From Zygnema cylindricum (lineage: Eukaryota; Streptophyta; Zygnematophyceae; Zygnematales; Zygnemataceae), in contig JBBHKE010001871.1 of the NCBI GenBank assembly GCA_037447655.1, forward strand, positions 62,001 through 126,000: a stretch of 64,000 bases of DNA, in the 5' to 3' direction. A program made the position numbers and the translations under genes. Positions 25,091-36,236 of this stretch are shown piece after piece. The notes beneath the pieces were generated by a model. That model saw nothing but the letters and a program-made list of their open reading frames with translations. It searched no databases and was not told the origin of the DNA. The stretch's first letter is position 1. Each line of letters begins with the position of its first letter.

Positions 25091-26155
25091 TGTGAACAGT
25101 CAAAAATTAATGGTTTTTTTAGTATTTTCTAGGTCTAAAATTAAATGCATAAAAATAAGCCAAGGCAGTCTGCCTCTAACTCCTCCCTTCAGCTCCCACA
25201 CTTGTCGCTGTCACTGAAGGTTGAAGAGGGAGATAAAGCCATGGTTGCCTGTGCTATCCACAAAGAGACAGAGACAAGCAGATATTTTAGTAAATTCACT
25301 AAAAGGGTACTTAACACACCCAATATTTGATCATGGTACCTACCGTATGTCAAGCTAGCCAGTGGCAGTTAGCTTTATCCTACAGGTCTAAGATCGATGT
25401 TGAGACATATAGGGTTTCACAGATATATAAACTGATATGCGTGAACTAATTCATTTAACGGAAACTATAGACGTCGTGCATGGACACAGTTTTGTAAAGT
25501 ACGGAGTACGGTACGGTTCAGAAACGAATATCGCCCATTTTGTTTCGACAACGAAACAAATAACGCGCAACAATTTATGACGGCTACGATTAAAATCCCG
25601 TATTAATCACACGACCGCGAAGGATGTCGAGATCGCGGAATATGATTTTGGTCGTTTTTCGGTCACCGCCACATCGATTGACATGTGGCGCGCCCACATT
25701 GGATTACGACATCTTCGAGGATTATAAGAACAAATCCAGATATGACATGTGTCGACTAGTTGGCCATGTCGTAGAATAACCAAACAAAAAGTACACCGGC
25801 ACCTGTACCTTTCTGTACGACATAGTATTTTGATTGGTGGCGTACTTCAGTAGATAGAGTTCTAGAGAGAGCTAGGACTTAGGAAAATTTGGTAGATACG
25901 ACCCTCTCTCCCAAAGAGCTTCTGTACAAAAGGTCAACTTTGACCCTCTATAACTTACTGCTCAGGGGAGCAAATTCAGAGATTCTTTTTGCTATCGACT
26001 CAAGGGAGTCTTGCTTTCACAGAGGCGAAGGTGGTTAGGGTTTTTGTCTGCCAGGGTGGCAATTATTCTTGCTGAAACACAAAGGGGTCAGGGTTATCCT
26101 AGAGGCTTCGTGTGAGCTGCCTACTTTGAGGACCTATGGAGGTCTCAGAGTTGCA
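25091..26155 (+). mobile_element. Copia-type LTR (solo or truncated)
   Basis: It matches the LTRs at 36237-37295 and 42780-43573 in inverse orientation: TAGTATTTTCTAGGTCT near the start, AAGCCATGGTTGCC, GTACACCGGCACCTGTACC, and the end GGACCTATGGAGGTCTCAG. The presumed ends are TGTGAACAG... and ...GAGTTGCA. The flanks AACAA and TCTCA do not match, so either the ends are misjudged or one side is truncated. No internal retroelement protein follows. Confidence 0.6.
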
Positions 26156-27091
26156 TCTCAATGCAATTTTCTGCGACTTTATTGGTATGAATCAAAATTT
26201 AGTGTGCTTTTGTGTCAACCCATTCACATTCGCATGTCGAGAAAGTTATTTAGCGTTTTTTTCTTGCCTTCACAAGAAACAACAAACATGAGTTTCATAG
26301 GGATTAGCAATTTTTGTATGTTACATTTCCATACGTTTATTGAAGTTGGGTATTTACCACAAATGAAACCGTACATGCATCGAAGTAAAGGAAAACTGTA
26401 TACGGATGATTACTCTTTTGGGTTTCAAAGTCGTAAAGGGCGCCGATATAATGTTACCAACACTAACAACAATTCAGGCTGTAGTTGTCGTGGAGGCATT
26501 AAACGTCATAAAAAGTAAGGTACAACACATACTATCGATCTATAGCCATTTTATGTACTTACATAATTTACCTTTTTTACTAGTTTTGTAATGTTTTTGT
26601 GTACCATTTTATTAGCATGCGTGATATCATGCGTTGGAACATAATTTTATTTACTTCGTTACATATTTATTTCAAAGTATTAGACAAGAAGGTTATATTT
26701 TACGGATATTTAGATACAATAACTGATGTCGGAAGACCTTTAGCCAATGTAGAGTAGTTGTCTAGCCTAGTACCAAACTTTAGGGTTAGGGGTGTCCAGT
26801 CTAAGGTTTTTGAGTTTCGTCTCGTACGTATACCAGAGGTGGCAACCGGGTACCCGAATTCGTTCCCGATTCGTACCCGACCGGCCGCGTTGTATCCGAA
26901 ACGGATCCTGGTGCCGAATTTTGCGACCTCTGACGTACGCATCAGGATGCTTTCCCGATGAAAAGCAATTAAAGATCAGCACATTGGAATTGTATCGTCA
27001 CAGGCATAGCATCGGTTACCTCACAACTTGCTAGTAGTGGCATAGCGGATTGCTACTCTTAGCATCGATAGTACTGGAAATATCGCCTCGC
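26156..27091. other. Non-coding stretch
   Basis: No gene was recognised. At 26,845-26,905 there is a GTACCCG/CCCGATTCG-rich near-palindromic patch that gives open frames on both strands, typical of repeat DNA rather than coding sequence. Confidence 0.4.
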
Positions 27092-27633
27092 TACACAGCG
27101 AATCGTTATTAGTGTCAAAGTTTAAATAGTGTTGAAGAAAATTTACCGTACTTGATGCTAATTAAGAATTTTAAATTAAAAAAAAAGGTGTATTCTAATT
27201 TCGGCGTTAATGCTAATTTGGGAACAACAAAAATGAAATTTTCGCCGTACGATTATATACATTAATATATGTATTCGTACAAAATATTAGAAATTGTACG
27301 CCGTCGCGAATTTAAAATATCCGTACATGCCATACTAATTTACGTGTCAGACTAATCCCGTTTTTTTTTAGCGCACTTTCCTATGCGTGCGCGTCTGATT
27401 TAATTATTTTTTTGTAAATTTTCACTTGAAAAGGTACACTTATGTACGATCTGAGATAGACCGTACACCACACTATTAAGATTTTATTGTACTTTCGGGC
27501 TTTACGCTATTTTGTACGGTACCTTTATTAACGTAAAGGAAAAATTAAAATCATGTATCCTATTTGAAAAAAAAAATCAAAATTTTAAGAACCCAAATTA
27601 TAGTTATTGACACTAATAACGATTCGCGGTGTA
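27092..27633. mobile_element. TA-flanked palindromic element, family 3
   Basis: The ends TACACAGCGAATCGTTATTA and TAATAACGATTCGCGGTGTA are mirrored. The interior shares AATTAAGAATTTTAAA and GTACGGTCTGA-like segments with 27957-28547, 54877-55418 and 55981-56512. It has no coding capacity. Confidence 0.7.
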
Positions 27634-27956
27634 CCGACCAAGACCTAGCATTTGGCCGTGTTCACACACCCGATTTGTCGGGTAGCGCTGTTCTGACTCC
27701 TCCATGAAGAATCCGTTTGTCTCCCTTGACAGGTTGGACAAACAGCCAGTAGGAGCTCTGGTCCTCAGCTGGACCATACATACGTGCTAAATCCCGTCCG
27801 GAAACATACTTATAACGACGGCTGAATCTCTGCACCACTAAGAAGCGGCTCAGCTCCCACTCTTTCGGAAGAACTGAAATTCTAGTGTGAACGCGCATTC
27901 CGGGACACTTGTCACGGCTGGTCCACACTGTCACTCTTATCAGTTTATCAGTAAAG
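27634..27956 (-). other. Segment between two palindromic elements with an unexplained open frame
   Basis: A minus-strand frame of about 100 codons (27967-27662) fills most of the space between two transposon copies. It has a mixed, protein-like composition (LARMYGPAEDQSSYWLFVQP) but no family that I recognise. It may be an old exon or chance. Confidence 0.25.
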
Positions 27957-28547
27957 TACACCGCCAATCGCTATTAGCGTAGAAGTTTCTTTGGCGTATA
28001 TTAATATTTACAGTGGTTAACGCTAATTAAGAATTTGAAAATTTTGAAAAAAAACATACATTCTAATTGTTTAATGATTATAATTTGGGTCTTTGAAAAA
28101 AGTAAATGTCGGTCGCAAACATGCTCTCAATCGTACACAAATTGTACGTTCACACAGTCGAAACGCGGTTGCTGGATGAATATATGCGAACGTGATATTT
28201 GACAACCCGATTTGATCCCCTTTTAAGACCACAAATTCTCATGCGTCCGTGGCTACTAAACATAATGAATTGTAATTTTTTCACTTAAAAAGGGACGTTT
28301 TTGTACGGTCTAACTCTGACCGTACACCATACTATTTAAAGGATGACGTACTTCCGTTTTGTACGGTCCTTGGAAAATAACCCTAAATGGCGTACAGAAA
28401 AAAATAGAATAAGCTACGCTATTGGAGAATAAAAAAAAAAATGCGGGACGGAATTAGCGTACACTCTAATACGCTAATATTTACTCTAATATACTCTAAT
28501 ACGCTAGTAGCAGAATACTCATTCTGCTAATAGCAATTTGCGGTGTA
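27957..28547. mobile_element. TA-flanked palindromic element, family 3
   Basis: It begins TACACCGCCAATCGCTATTA and ends CTAATAGCAATTTGCGGTGTA with a few mismatches. The interior includes CACAGTCGAAACGCGG and CCGTACACCATACTATTTAA, shared with 54877-55418 (inverted) and 55981-56512. Confidence 0.75.
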
Positions 28548-29085
28548 GCTCAATGTGTACGGCACCGACATTTCACCAAGTTTCAGGAGCTCGGGCTCCA
28601 GAAAGCCCATAATCTTTCAGTGCGTACAGCTAAGCCGCATTTAATTCGGAATGCCGGATTTTTAGTTGAATCGCGTCGTTTCTGTGGACTGTCAAGTATG
28701 GATTGTTCCAGGTGTCGTCTGTGGATCCACTGCAGATTTGGACACGATAATACGTACGTTGTCTTCGTACGCTGGATTTGTAATTCAAGGCGTCAAGGGA
28801 TTTGAATGTTTGGGATATTTTCCAAGAATGCATGAGAATTCGAGAAACCGTCGCTATTTCAACAGGAATTTTGTCGTTTCGATTTTCTGGCATCGGCTAC
28901 ATAAAGAGAACCTGTGCGCCGTACTCTTTATGGATAACAAAGAGGGAAAACTATATCAACGAGGGAGAATCTGGTACATCGACGGAAATGTTTTTAGCAC
29001 AGATTTCCTGACAATAAGGGCACTTTCCCATGTAACCGAAACTTTAGTCTTGTAACTTTGTTTTTAGCGAAGATTCTCCGTATTA
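28548..29085. other. Non-coding stretch with a degenerate Harbinger-like end
   Basis: Overlapping frames on both strands lack known motifs. Near 29026-29080 the sequence CCCATGTAACCGAAAC...TTTGTTTTTAGCG resembles the end of the second Harbinger-like family (1152, 57988). Confidence 0.4.
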
Positions 29086-30091
29086 GGGTACGTCCCCATG
29101 TAATCGATACTTTGATAAAGTATTTTGGAATGTAGTAAGGATTCTCCGTACTACTTCGAAGAGCGTCCCAATGTGCGAAAATGAAATCGGAACTTTGGAA
29201 TGTGACGGTTGTAGACGTAGGTACAACTTGTGACGATTGAAGGCGACTACGAAACTTCCGACGATTGTGACGGTTGTAGACGTAGGTACAACTTGTGACG
29301 ATTGAAGGCGACTACGAAACTTCCGACGATTGGTGACGCCAACAAAAACAGTGACAACGTCTAAATTTTTGTGAAAACGTAGATGTTTAGGGTTTGGTGA
29401 TATTGTGACGTCACGCTCACTTGTGACAACGTCGACGTCATTGATTCAATAACTTTATGCCATGGTTTTCCGATCTCGTTTTTTCTACTTTTCTCGCTCG
29501 ACTTGCCATTAAAAAAAACCTAAAAATTGTCAAAAATAATACTTTTAAAATATCTTTCATTTTATACCAATATTGTCGTCTCTTATTCTAAAAAGTGTGA
29601 GATTACAGCCATGGTGTGAGAGGGAGAGGGGAAAGGTGACGACGGCGCAAAATTTTGCAAAGGACCCCATGAATTAAAGTGGAGGTCCGAGACCCCTGCA
29701 GATTTTTTTCCGTACATGCGCATGATGGGCACGGAGAAAAATAGCGAGGACTCTCCCTCGTCCTAAAATTTTCACACTCTTGTGGCGCGTGCGTGGGTCA
29801 TTTTTCATTCGCTGTTTGGGCGGTACTTGAACTAAAATCAACCCCTCGAGGTGATTTTGGATGAAGTTTTTTTTTGGGCTGGAATCTCTTGCTCGGGGGT
29901 TGAAAAGGGGAAAACGCCAAAATGCGTTCACATGACGACAAACACGTCGTACATCCAAAGTATGAATTGACGTTCACTTTACTTTGGTAAAAATGATTTT
30001 TACGTACGGCTAAAGTTTTTGTCAAAGTTCCCTAAATTTTAGGGCAAAAAGACATAGAAAAGTAGATACTTTAATACATGGGGACGTACCC
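29086..30091 (-). mobile_element. PIF/Harbinger-like non-autonomous element, copy B (complete)
   Basis: The termini GGGTACGTCCCCATGT and ACATGGGGACGTACCC are perfect inverted repeats. The flanking TTA (29083-29085 and 30092-30094) is a 3-bp target duplication, the hallmark of PIF/Harbinger and Tourist elements. The 1006-bp interior matches 1-666 and 32040-32986 but encodes no transposase. Near its left end a 65-bp unit is duplicated in tandem (29201-29330). Confidence 0.85.
29201..29330. repeat. 65-bp sub-terminal tandem duplication inside element copy B
   Basis: TGTGACGGTTGTAGACGTAG... at 29201 recurs at 29266 with almost no change. Sub-terminal repeats often serve as transposase binding sites; that role is inference here. 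Confidence 0.85.
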
Positions 30092-30609
30092 TTACTTTCA
30101 GAGCATTCGTATGTAAAAAAATCAAATCGTTACTTTAGATCGTGATGGATGTAGACGTGGGTGTAATTTGTGACGGTTTGTAGACGACTACAAACATCGA
30201 CAATTGATGACGTTTACAAAATGCGCATTTGTAGCGTCTGAAAAGCATTGTAGATGTTTGGGGTTTTATGACATTTTGGCACGCTCACTTTTAACCGACG
30301 TCACTGAAGATCGGCATTCCGCCAGGTTTCCGTTTGTTTTATGCCGTTCTCACTCTACCCTGCATCAAAGCAAGCTAAAAAGAAAAGTGTTTTAGAATCT
30401 TCAACTGATACTTTCTTGCCTTTTCCACAAACACCTACGGCAAGCCAAACAGTTGATAGTTTGTATTAACGCGGAAACGTTGAAACCGTACAGTTTTGCA
30501 ATCATTACAAATATAGCTGGTTTTTAAGGACAGCAGAAAGAGGATCTTTCGGACTGCTAAACTTGTACGACGCGATCATACAAGTTGCCTAGCTGTCAAG
30601 GGTTTCGAT
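30092..30609. other. Non-coding stretch with Harbinger-like internal motifs
   Basis: At 30,140-30,260 motifs such as GATGGATGTAGACG and GTAGACGACTACAAAC resemble the interior of the Harbinger-like copies, so this may be an older fragment. Nothing coding was seen. Confidence 0.4.
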
Positions 30610-31047
30610 CATAGTTCAAAAGTAGGTGAAAGTAGGCCCATAAAATATGCCTATTGTATGTAAAACATACAATATGACCTTAATACCCATATTGTATTGG
30701 TCGCAAAATGAAAAAAAATAGTAACAGGGTTGAGTTGCACATCGATCGATAGAGAATTAAACGTCATGCCTAAATTTTGAAAAATATTCGGACAAAAAAA
30801 ATAAAATCTGTGAGTTTTGAGTTACATGAAAAGCCCAAAACACAACTCATCCTACGCTGTGTTAGTTCGCTGAAATTTCGTCCAACGGCGTGCGTTGTAC
30901 TATGATCATACGTCAGATTCGTACGTTCGTACAAAAGTGTGCACAAACGCACACACACATACAATATGCCTACTCTACGCGAGTTTTGTGCCAAGTTTTG
31001 TGCGCCTACCAAAGGCCTACCATAAAAACGCCTACTTTTGAACTATG
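30610..31047 (+). mobile_element. hAT-like non-autonomous element, copy 1
   Basis: The inverted termini CATAGTTCAAAAGTAGG and CCTACTTTTGAACTATG are complementary. The flanking GTTTCGAT (30602-30609 and 31048-31055) is a perfect 8-bp target duplication, as made by hAT transposases. It is 438 bp with no coding capacity. Related copies lie at 34133, 45571 and 53981. Confidence 0.9.
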
Positions 31048-31332
31048 GTTTCGATGTTTCCTCAGGATTACCGTTATATTTTGTTTTTTGTTTCCTAGCG
31101 CCACTATTTCAAACAAGTGCGTGTAAGGTGATGTCGTACATCTGCTAATATGTATGTAATTATGTATACACCATCTGTACGAAAAATTCTGTGCGTTTTG
31201 TCGTGCGGTGGTGAGTGTAATACTGTAATCTGGTTGTGTGACGTCTCGCAACGCCACGTGTCTCTATACGTCGTTTTTTTGTACTTTTTTGTTAGCCCTG
31301 TCACATCGAATATTTCTATTCGATTTCACAGC

Positions 31333-31553
31333 TACACCGTGCATCAATATTAGGGTTAATAATTTTTTCGCCGCTTAAAGCATCTTTTCTCCGTACACAC
31401 TTGTCGTATTGTGGATCTAATGGTTGCGATTGAAGGTTAAGACTCTCAACTTCCGATTGGCGGTCTCAAATTGAAAATCGGACAATTGTGTACGGAGAAA
31501 AGATGTTTTGAGTGACGAAAAAAATATTAACACTAATAGCGATACACAATGTA
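31333..31553. mobile_element. Family-1 palindromic element
   Basis: The ends TACACCGTGCATCAATATTAG and CTAATAGCGATACACAATGTA mirror each other. Long arms containing CATCTTTTCTCCGTACACAC and GTGTACGGAGAAAAGATG flank a short centre (GATTGAAGGTTAAGAC). It is about 220 bp and almost wholly self-complementary. No protein is encoded. Confidence 0.8.
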
Positions 31554-32039
31554 CTTCACGCGCATTGATGTAAATGACTTGGAGACAAGAAAAAACAAAA
31601 AACATTGTTACATTTTGAAATTTGAAACGTGTGACAGCTACGAAATCCGTACGACAGGGTCCTAAACGTGAAGAAGTCCACAAAATATAGTATGCCCGTA
31701 CTAATAGCGAACTGATCGTTTTCAATACTTTCGTGTTAATGTAATAAACTGTCAATTTTTGTCCTATTCCGGGTTTCACGGAGATGAGATACAGCCGCCG
31801 TGGATATTTCCGATCCCTAAAAAATCGCGATATCTGTGACATTTGTATAAAGCGCCCTTCATGTTGAATGTTTTTTATGTGTTTCACAATGTCACGCCAG
31901 TTTAAATTATAGTGACGTAACGGTTTCTTCCTCACAATGACTTCCTCTGTCTTCTTTTTGACTTTTTCAATTTGTGCATGATTGTTAATCCCGTGGTGAC
32001 GTCACAGTCTTTTACTCCCAATACAAAGTTCCATCCTAA
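31554..32039 (-). other. Segment with an unexplained minus-strand open frame
   Basis: A frame from 31935 downward stays open for about 125 codons before entering the palindromic element. It contains RFFRDRKYPRRLYLISV, but no family is recognised. It is probably non-coding. Confidence 0.25.
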
Positions 32040-32986
32040 GGGGGTGTCCCCATGTTTTAAAGTATCTACTTTTCTTTGTCTCTTTGCCCTAAAATTCAGG
32101 GAATTTTGACAAAAACTTCAGCCGTACAAGAAAATCCTTTTTACCAAAGTATAGTGAACATCAATTCATACTTTGAATGTACGACATGTTTGTCGTCATG
32201 TGAACGCATTTTGGTGTTTTCCCCTTTTCGCCCCCCGGGCAAGAGAATCCACCCCAAAAAAAAACTTCTTTTATAATCACCTCGAGGGGGTGATTTTAGT
32301 TGAAGTACCGCCCAAACAGCGAATGAAAAACGACCCACGCACGCGTCACGCGAGCGGGAAAATTTTAGGGGGAAAGAGAGTCCGCGCTATTTTTTCAGTG
32401 CCCGTCACGAGCATGTACGGAAAAAATTTGCAGGGGCCTCGGAACTCCACTTTCATTCATGGGTCCTTTTCAAAATTTTGCGTCGTCGTCGCCTCTCCCC
32501 TCTCCCTCTCACAACATCGCTGTCATCTCACACTTTTTAGAATGAGACACGACAATATTGATGTTATATGAAAAATCTTTGATTTCTTTTTTTTTTTGAC
32601 AATTTTTAAGTTTTTTTTTAATGGCAAATCGAGTGAAAAAAGTTGAAAAAAATAAATTGAGAAACCATGGCAGAAAGTTCTTGAATCACTGACGTCGACG
32701 TTGTCACAAGTGAGTGTGACGTCACAATGTCACCAACCCCTAAACATCTACAATTTCACAAAAATCTAGACGTCTACCACTGTCGTTGTTTTTGTTGGTG
32801 TCACTAATCGTCGGAAGTTTTGTAGTCGGCTTCGATCGTCACAAGTTGTACCTACATCTAAAACCGTCACATGTCAAATTTCCGATTTCATTTTCGCACA
32901 TTGGGACGCTCTTCAAAGTAGTACAGAAAATCTTCATTACAGTCCAAAATACTTTATCAAAGTACCGATTACATAGGGACACCCCC
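32040..32986 (+). mobile_element. PIF/Harbinger-like non-autonomous element, copy C (complete)
   Basis: The termini GGGGGTGTCCCCATGT and ACATAGGGACACCCCC are inverted repeats. TAA flanks both sides (32037-32039 and 32987-32989), a 3-bp target duplication. Its interior matches copies A and B. It has no transposase gene. Confidence 0.85.
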
Positions 32987-33016
32987 TAACAAATTTCATT
33001 GTTTAGTCACGAGCTC

Positions 33017-33250
33017 AAGACGTAGAAGTCGAGCACAACCGCTAATCGCTATTTAGTGTTGAAGTTGTTTCCGCCACTAAAAACATATTTTCTTCGTGCA
33101 CACTTGTCGGATTGTCAATCTGATGGTTGTTATTGGAAGGCAAGAATTTCAACTTCTTGTTGGCGGTCTCGGATTGACAACCCGACAGGTGTGTACGAAG
33201 AAAACATAATTTAAATGGCGAAAAAACTTTAACCTGCTAACGATTAACAA
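33017..33250. mobile_element. Family-1 palindromic element, diverged
   Basis: It has the arms and centre of family 1 (CCACTAAAAACATATTTTC, GGCAAGAATTTCAAC, GTGTGTACGAAGAAAACAT), but both ends are eroded. It lies directly beside the next copy. Confidence 0.6.
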
Positions 33251-33252
33251 CG

Positions 33253-33473
33253 TACACCGTGTATCGCTATTAGGGTTAATAATTTTTTCGCCACTTGAAA
33301 CATCTTTTTTCCGTACACACTTGTCGGATTTTCAATTTGAGACCCCCAATCAGAAGCTGAGAATCTTACCTTACAATTCCAACCGTGAGATTCACAATCC
33401 GACAAGCGTGTACGGATAAAATATGTTTTAAGCGGCGAATAAAACATTAACACTAAAAGCGATTCGCGGTGTA
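33253..33473. mobile_element. Family-1 palindromic element
   Basis: The ends TACACCGTGTATCGCTATTA and CGATTCGCGGTGTA are mirrored. It abuts the previous copy, giving a two-element run. Confidence 0.8.
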
Positions 33474-34132
33474 GTGTCGGGTACGTCGGGCCGCCGACAA
33501 ATTTTCCAAACCATCTTGTCGGTTCCATATCAAACAATACGGTTGCCCCAAAAGTCCAAGACCCTCTTATGGATAACACGTAAGTTTGCACCGATTGAAA
33601 ATTGACGCGTGGATTGCTTAAGAAAAGAGTCGGTACTGAACTTATTTTGGCGTTGCTGGGTCACGTCACATTTTTTGTTGCTCAAAACATTTTACATTTT
33701 TACGTCCTGTCTTTATCCTTATTTTAAATGTTTTTTCTTGCCCAAAGCTTGTAACGTCTAATCGGTACGTGGCAGCCATTCATTCGTAAAACAATTGGGT
33801 GCTGGAACGCCTCGTCAAGTTCTATGTTCATATTATGACATACGAGTTGTAAAAGAAAAAAGTAAATATGATTAAAAACGAGTATAAACAAGTAAAAAAC
33901 AAGGGTTTCATTTTAGTGTTTTAGGATAGAGCTTCGGCCGCGTTCCGTTTTTGTCGTTTTTGAAAAGGCGATAAACCTTTTTAACGTAAACATTTTTGTC
34001 ATCGGAAATATTGTGGGAAACTTGTTACACCTGGAACTGTACTTTACCTTCGTACACGTATCGTTGTGGAGGGAGAGGACATTCGCGTGTACTTCTGTTC
34101 GTGAACAAGGAATGAGTTGTAAGACTATGTTT
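33474..34132. other. Non-coding stretch
   Basis: No family-like frame or shared repeat was noticed. The DNA is AT-rich with several A and T runs. Confidence 0.4.
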
Positions 34133-34626
34133 CATAGTTCAAAAGTAGGCGTTTTTATGGTAGGTCTTTGGTAGGCGCACAAAACTTGGCACAAAACTCG
34201 CGCAGAGTAGGCAGACTGTATGTGTGTGCGTTTGTGCACACTTTTGTACGAACGTACGAATCTGACGTATGATCATAGTACAGCGCACGCCGCTGGACGA
34301 ATTTCAGCGAACTGACTCACCGTAGGATGAGTAGTGTTATGGGCTTTTCATGTGATCTTCTTACATCGCTACTTTGATCAGCGACCGCCCGATCGTCCAA
34401 ATCTGACGGTTTAAATAAAAAATGCCTCAAAACTCATAGGTTTTATTTTTTTTGTCCAAATATTTTTCAAAATTTAGGCATGACGTTTAATTCTCTATCG
34501 ATTAATGTGCAACTCAAACCTATTACCTTTTGCGACCAATACAATATGGGTCTTAAGGTCATATTGTATGTTTTGCATACAATAGGCATATTATATGGGC
34601 CTACTTTCACCTACTTTTGAACTATG
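34133..34626 (-). mobile_element. hAT-like non-autonomous element, copy 2
   Basis: The same termini as copy 1 appear in reverse orientation. CTATGTTT (34125-34132 and 34627-34634) is a perfect 8-bp duplication. It is 494 bp long. Confidence 0.9.
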
Positions 34627-34674
34627 CTATGTTTGTGGTATGATAAGGCAAATTTGAAATTTGTGTTACATGAG

Positions 34675-34859
34675 TACACCGTGAATCGCTATTAGTGTTT
34701 ATGGTTTTGTTGCCACTTGAGGATCTGACGGCTGCGATTGAAGGTAAGTTTCTCAACTTCCGATTGGCGGTCTCAAATTGAAACTCGAACAAGTGTGTAC
34801 GGAGAAAATATGTTTAAAGTAGCGGAAAAATATCAATGCTAATAGCGATACACGGTGTA
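34675..34859. mobile_element. Family-1 palindromic element, internally deleted
   Basis: The ends TACACCGTGAATCGCTATTA and AATAGCGATACACGGTGTA are mirrored. The left arm lacks the CATCTTTTCTCCGTACACAC block that the right arm retains, so about 35 bp were lost. Confidence 0.8.
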
Positions 34860-35390
34860 GTTCCAACATTTATGTCGACATAAAATATTCGACTCCCTCG
34901 CTATTTGTTTTGCGTGTACCAAATCAAATCGCGTTAGGGTCTTTTAGGGTTTATACGGTTTCTAATCAATAGAGAATATTTCATTGGCTTGTCGTATCCT
35001 CGATGTCGACTTGGTAATCGAAAAGGAGTCAAGCATAGATGTTTCATTCGTACTATGTGCACGGAAAAGTATTTTAAAAAAGAACGCATATGCGCATTAT
35101 TCAAAATTTCACATTTTTTAAAATGGGTTGACCGACTTTGACTTATTATACAATAAAAATACGAAAAACTCAAAAAAAAAATCAGAATAAATAACAGTGC
35201 GACATCTTAATTAATCGATACCTCTATGCTCCAATGTTTACCAGCGACGTCGGTGCCTCATGACCAAAATAATGAACCAGCAACCAGCGACCAGACTCCC
35301 TCGTCGCTGAAACAGTGAATCAGCAGTCAGCGACCAGGCTACCTCGTTGCTGGTTCAACATAACAGCATGGCTCCATACATCATGCTCAC
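34860..35390. other. Non-coding stretch with CAGCGACCAG repeats
   Basis: At 35,238-35,355 the unit CAGCGACCAG/CAGCAACCAG recurs in both orientations. No gene was recognised. Confidence 0.45.
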
Positions 35391-35725
35391 TAGTGTTGGG
35401 TATCGAGGACCCTTTGCCGATATTCGATATATATCGAATTTCAGGTACCCGATAATCGATGTATCACTTCGATATATCGAAAACCAAATTATCGCGATAT
35501 ATCGGCGATATATCGCCGATGTAATGGTGAGCCATAAAAAAATAAAATTTCATTTTTTTTCCCCTCCCAGTAAATGGACGATTTTCCGCTTATGACTGAC
35601 GGATATCCATTTTGCTATATGATAATTTTTATGTTGGTCCCGTTTATATATGAGGAATCGCCGTCGATATTCGATATATCCAATATCTCAATTATCGCTA
35701 TATGAATTTACCCATACCAACATTA
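35391..35725. mobile_element. hAT-like element rich in TATCG, with 8-bp duplication
   Basis: The left end TAGTGTTGGGTATCGAGG and the right end ATACCAACATTA are partly complementary (TARTGTTGGTAT type). The flanks ATGCTCAC (35383-35390) and ATGCTCAT (35726-35733) differ at one base, consistent with an old 8-bp duplication. The interior is made of CGATATATCG motifs in both orientations and could fold extensively. Confidence 0.6.
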
Positions 35726-35959
35726 ATGCTCATACAATATTTTAAAATTGAAATGAAGAAAATGGCCATGTTACAAGATTTAACATTGAAAAGATAAATT
35801 TATACTTGAAGCAAAAATAACCAATTTTGTAATCCTGTGAAGAAAATGGCAAAAGTTACACATAAAAATTTTGTGAAGTTATTAACGTCCGTGAATGGAG
35901 CTACACCATTATCCTCTCTACTCTAAATCTAACTCATCCATGTTTTGATCTGATTCCTC

Positions 35960-36236
35960 TTACACTACAACCCCTTTCTCTCCCACTAACCCCCCTTCCT
36001 TTTCCTCCCATGCAATCATAGCCTCTTCATAGCTAACATCTCTGATTTGGTGTGCTAACCTCAGATTGCTAAAGACCCAAACCAGGTCATTGACCCTCTT
36101 AGCCATCAATCTGTTCCGTTTTTTAGAGTGAATATGGTCATAGGTTGACCAATTTCTCTCACATGAGCTGGCAACCGAGCATTGGGCAAGAACCCTAGTT
36201 GCGACCCTCTGCAAGATAAGCGTGACAGCCCCAAAC
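35960..36236 (-). pseudogene. hAT transposase, C-terminal dimerisation domain fragment
   Basis: In minus sense the translation reads FGAVTLILQRVATRVLAQ, then CSVASSCERNWSTYDHI and KKRNRLMAKRVNDLVWVF. This is the hallmark C-terminal dimerisation region of plant hAT transposases (the DUF659-associated group, SxCERNWS motif). The upstream side is cut by the LTR of the copia element, whose end lies at 36237. The matching more N-terminal piece is at 43975-43577 on the far side of that element. Hence the retroelement landed in a hAT gene. It is non-functional. Confidence 0.8.

Noticed and set aside
25091-26155. Calling this LTR a proven solo LTR
   Set aside because: The flanking pentamers do not match, so one boundary is wrong or truncated. 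It was kept only as an LTR copy.
26700-27034. Overlapping frames rich in GTRIRFG/VPNFR-like residues
   Set aside because: They derive from a near-palindromic GTACCCG-rich patch, so both strands read similarly. It is repeat DNA.
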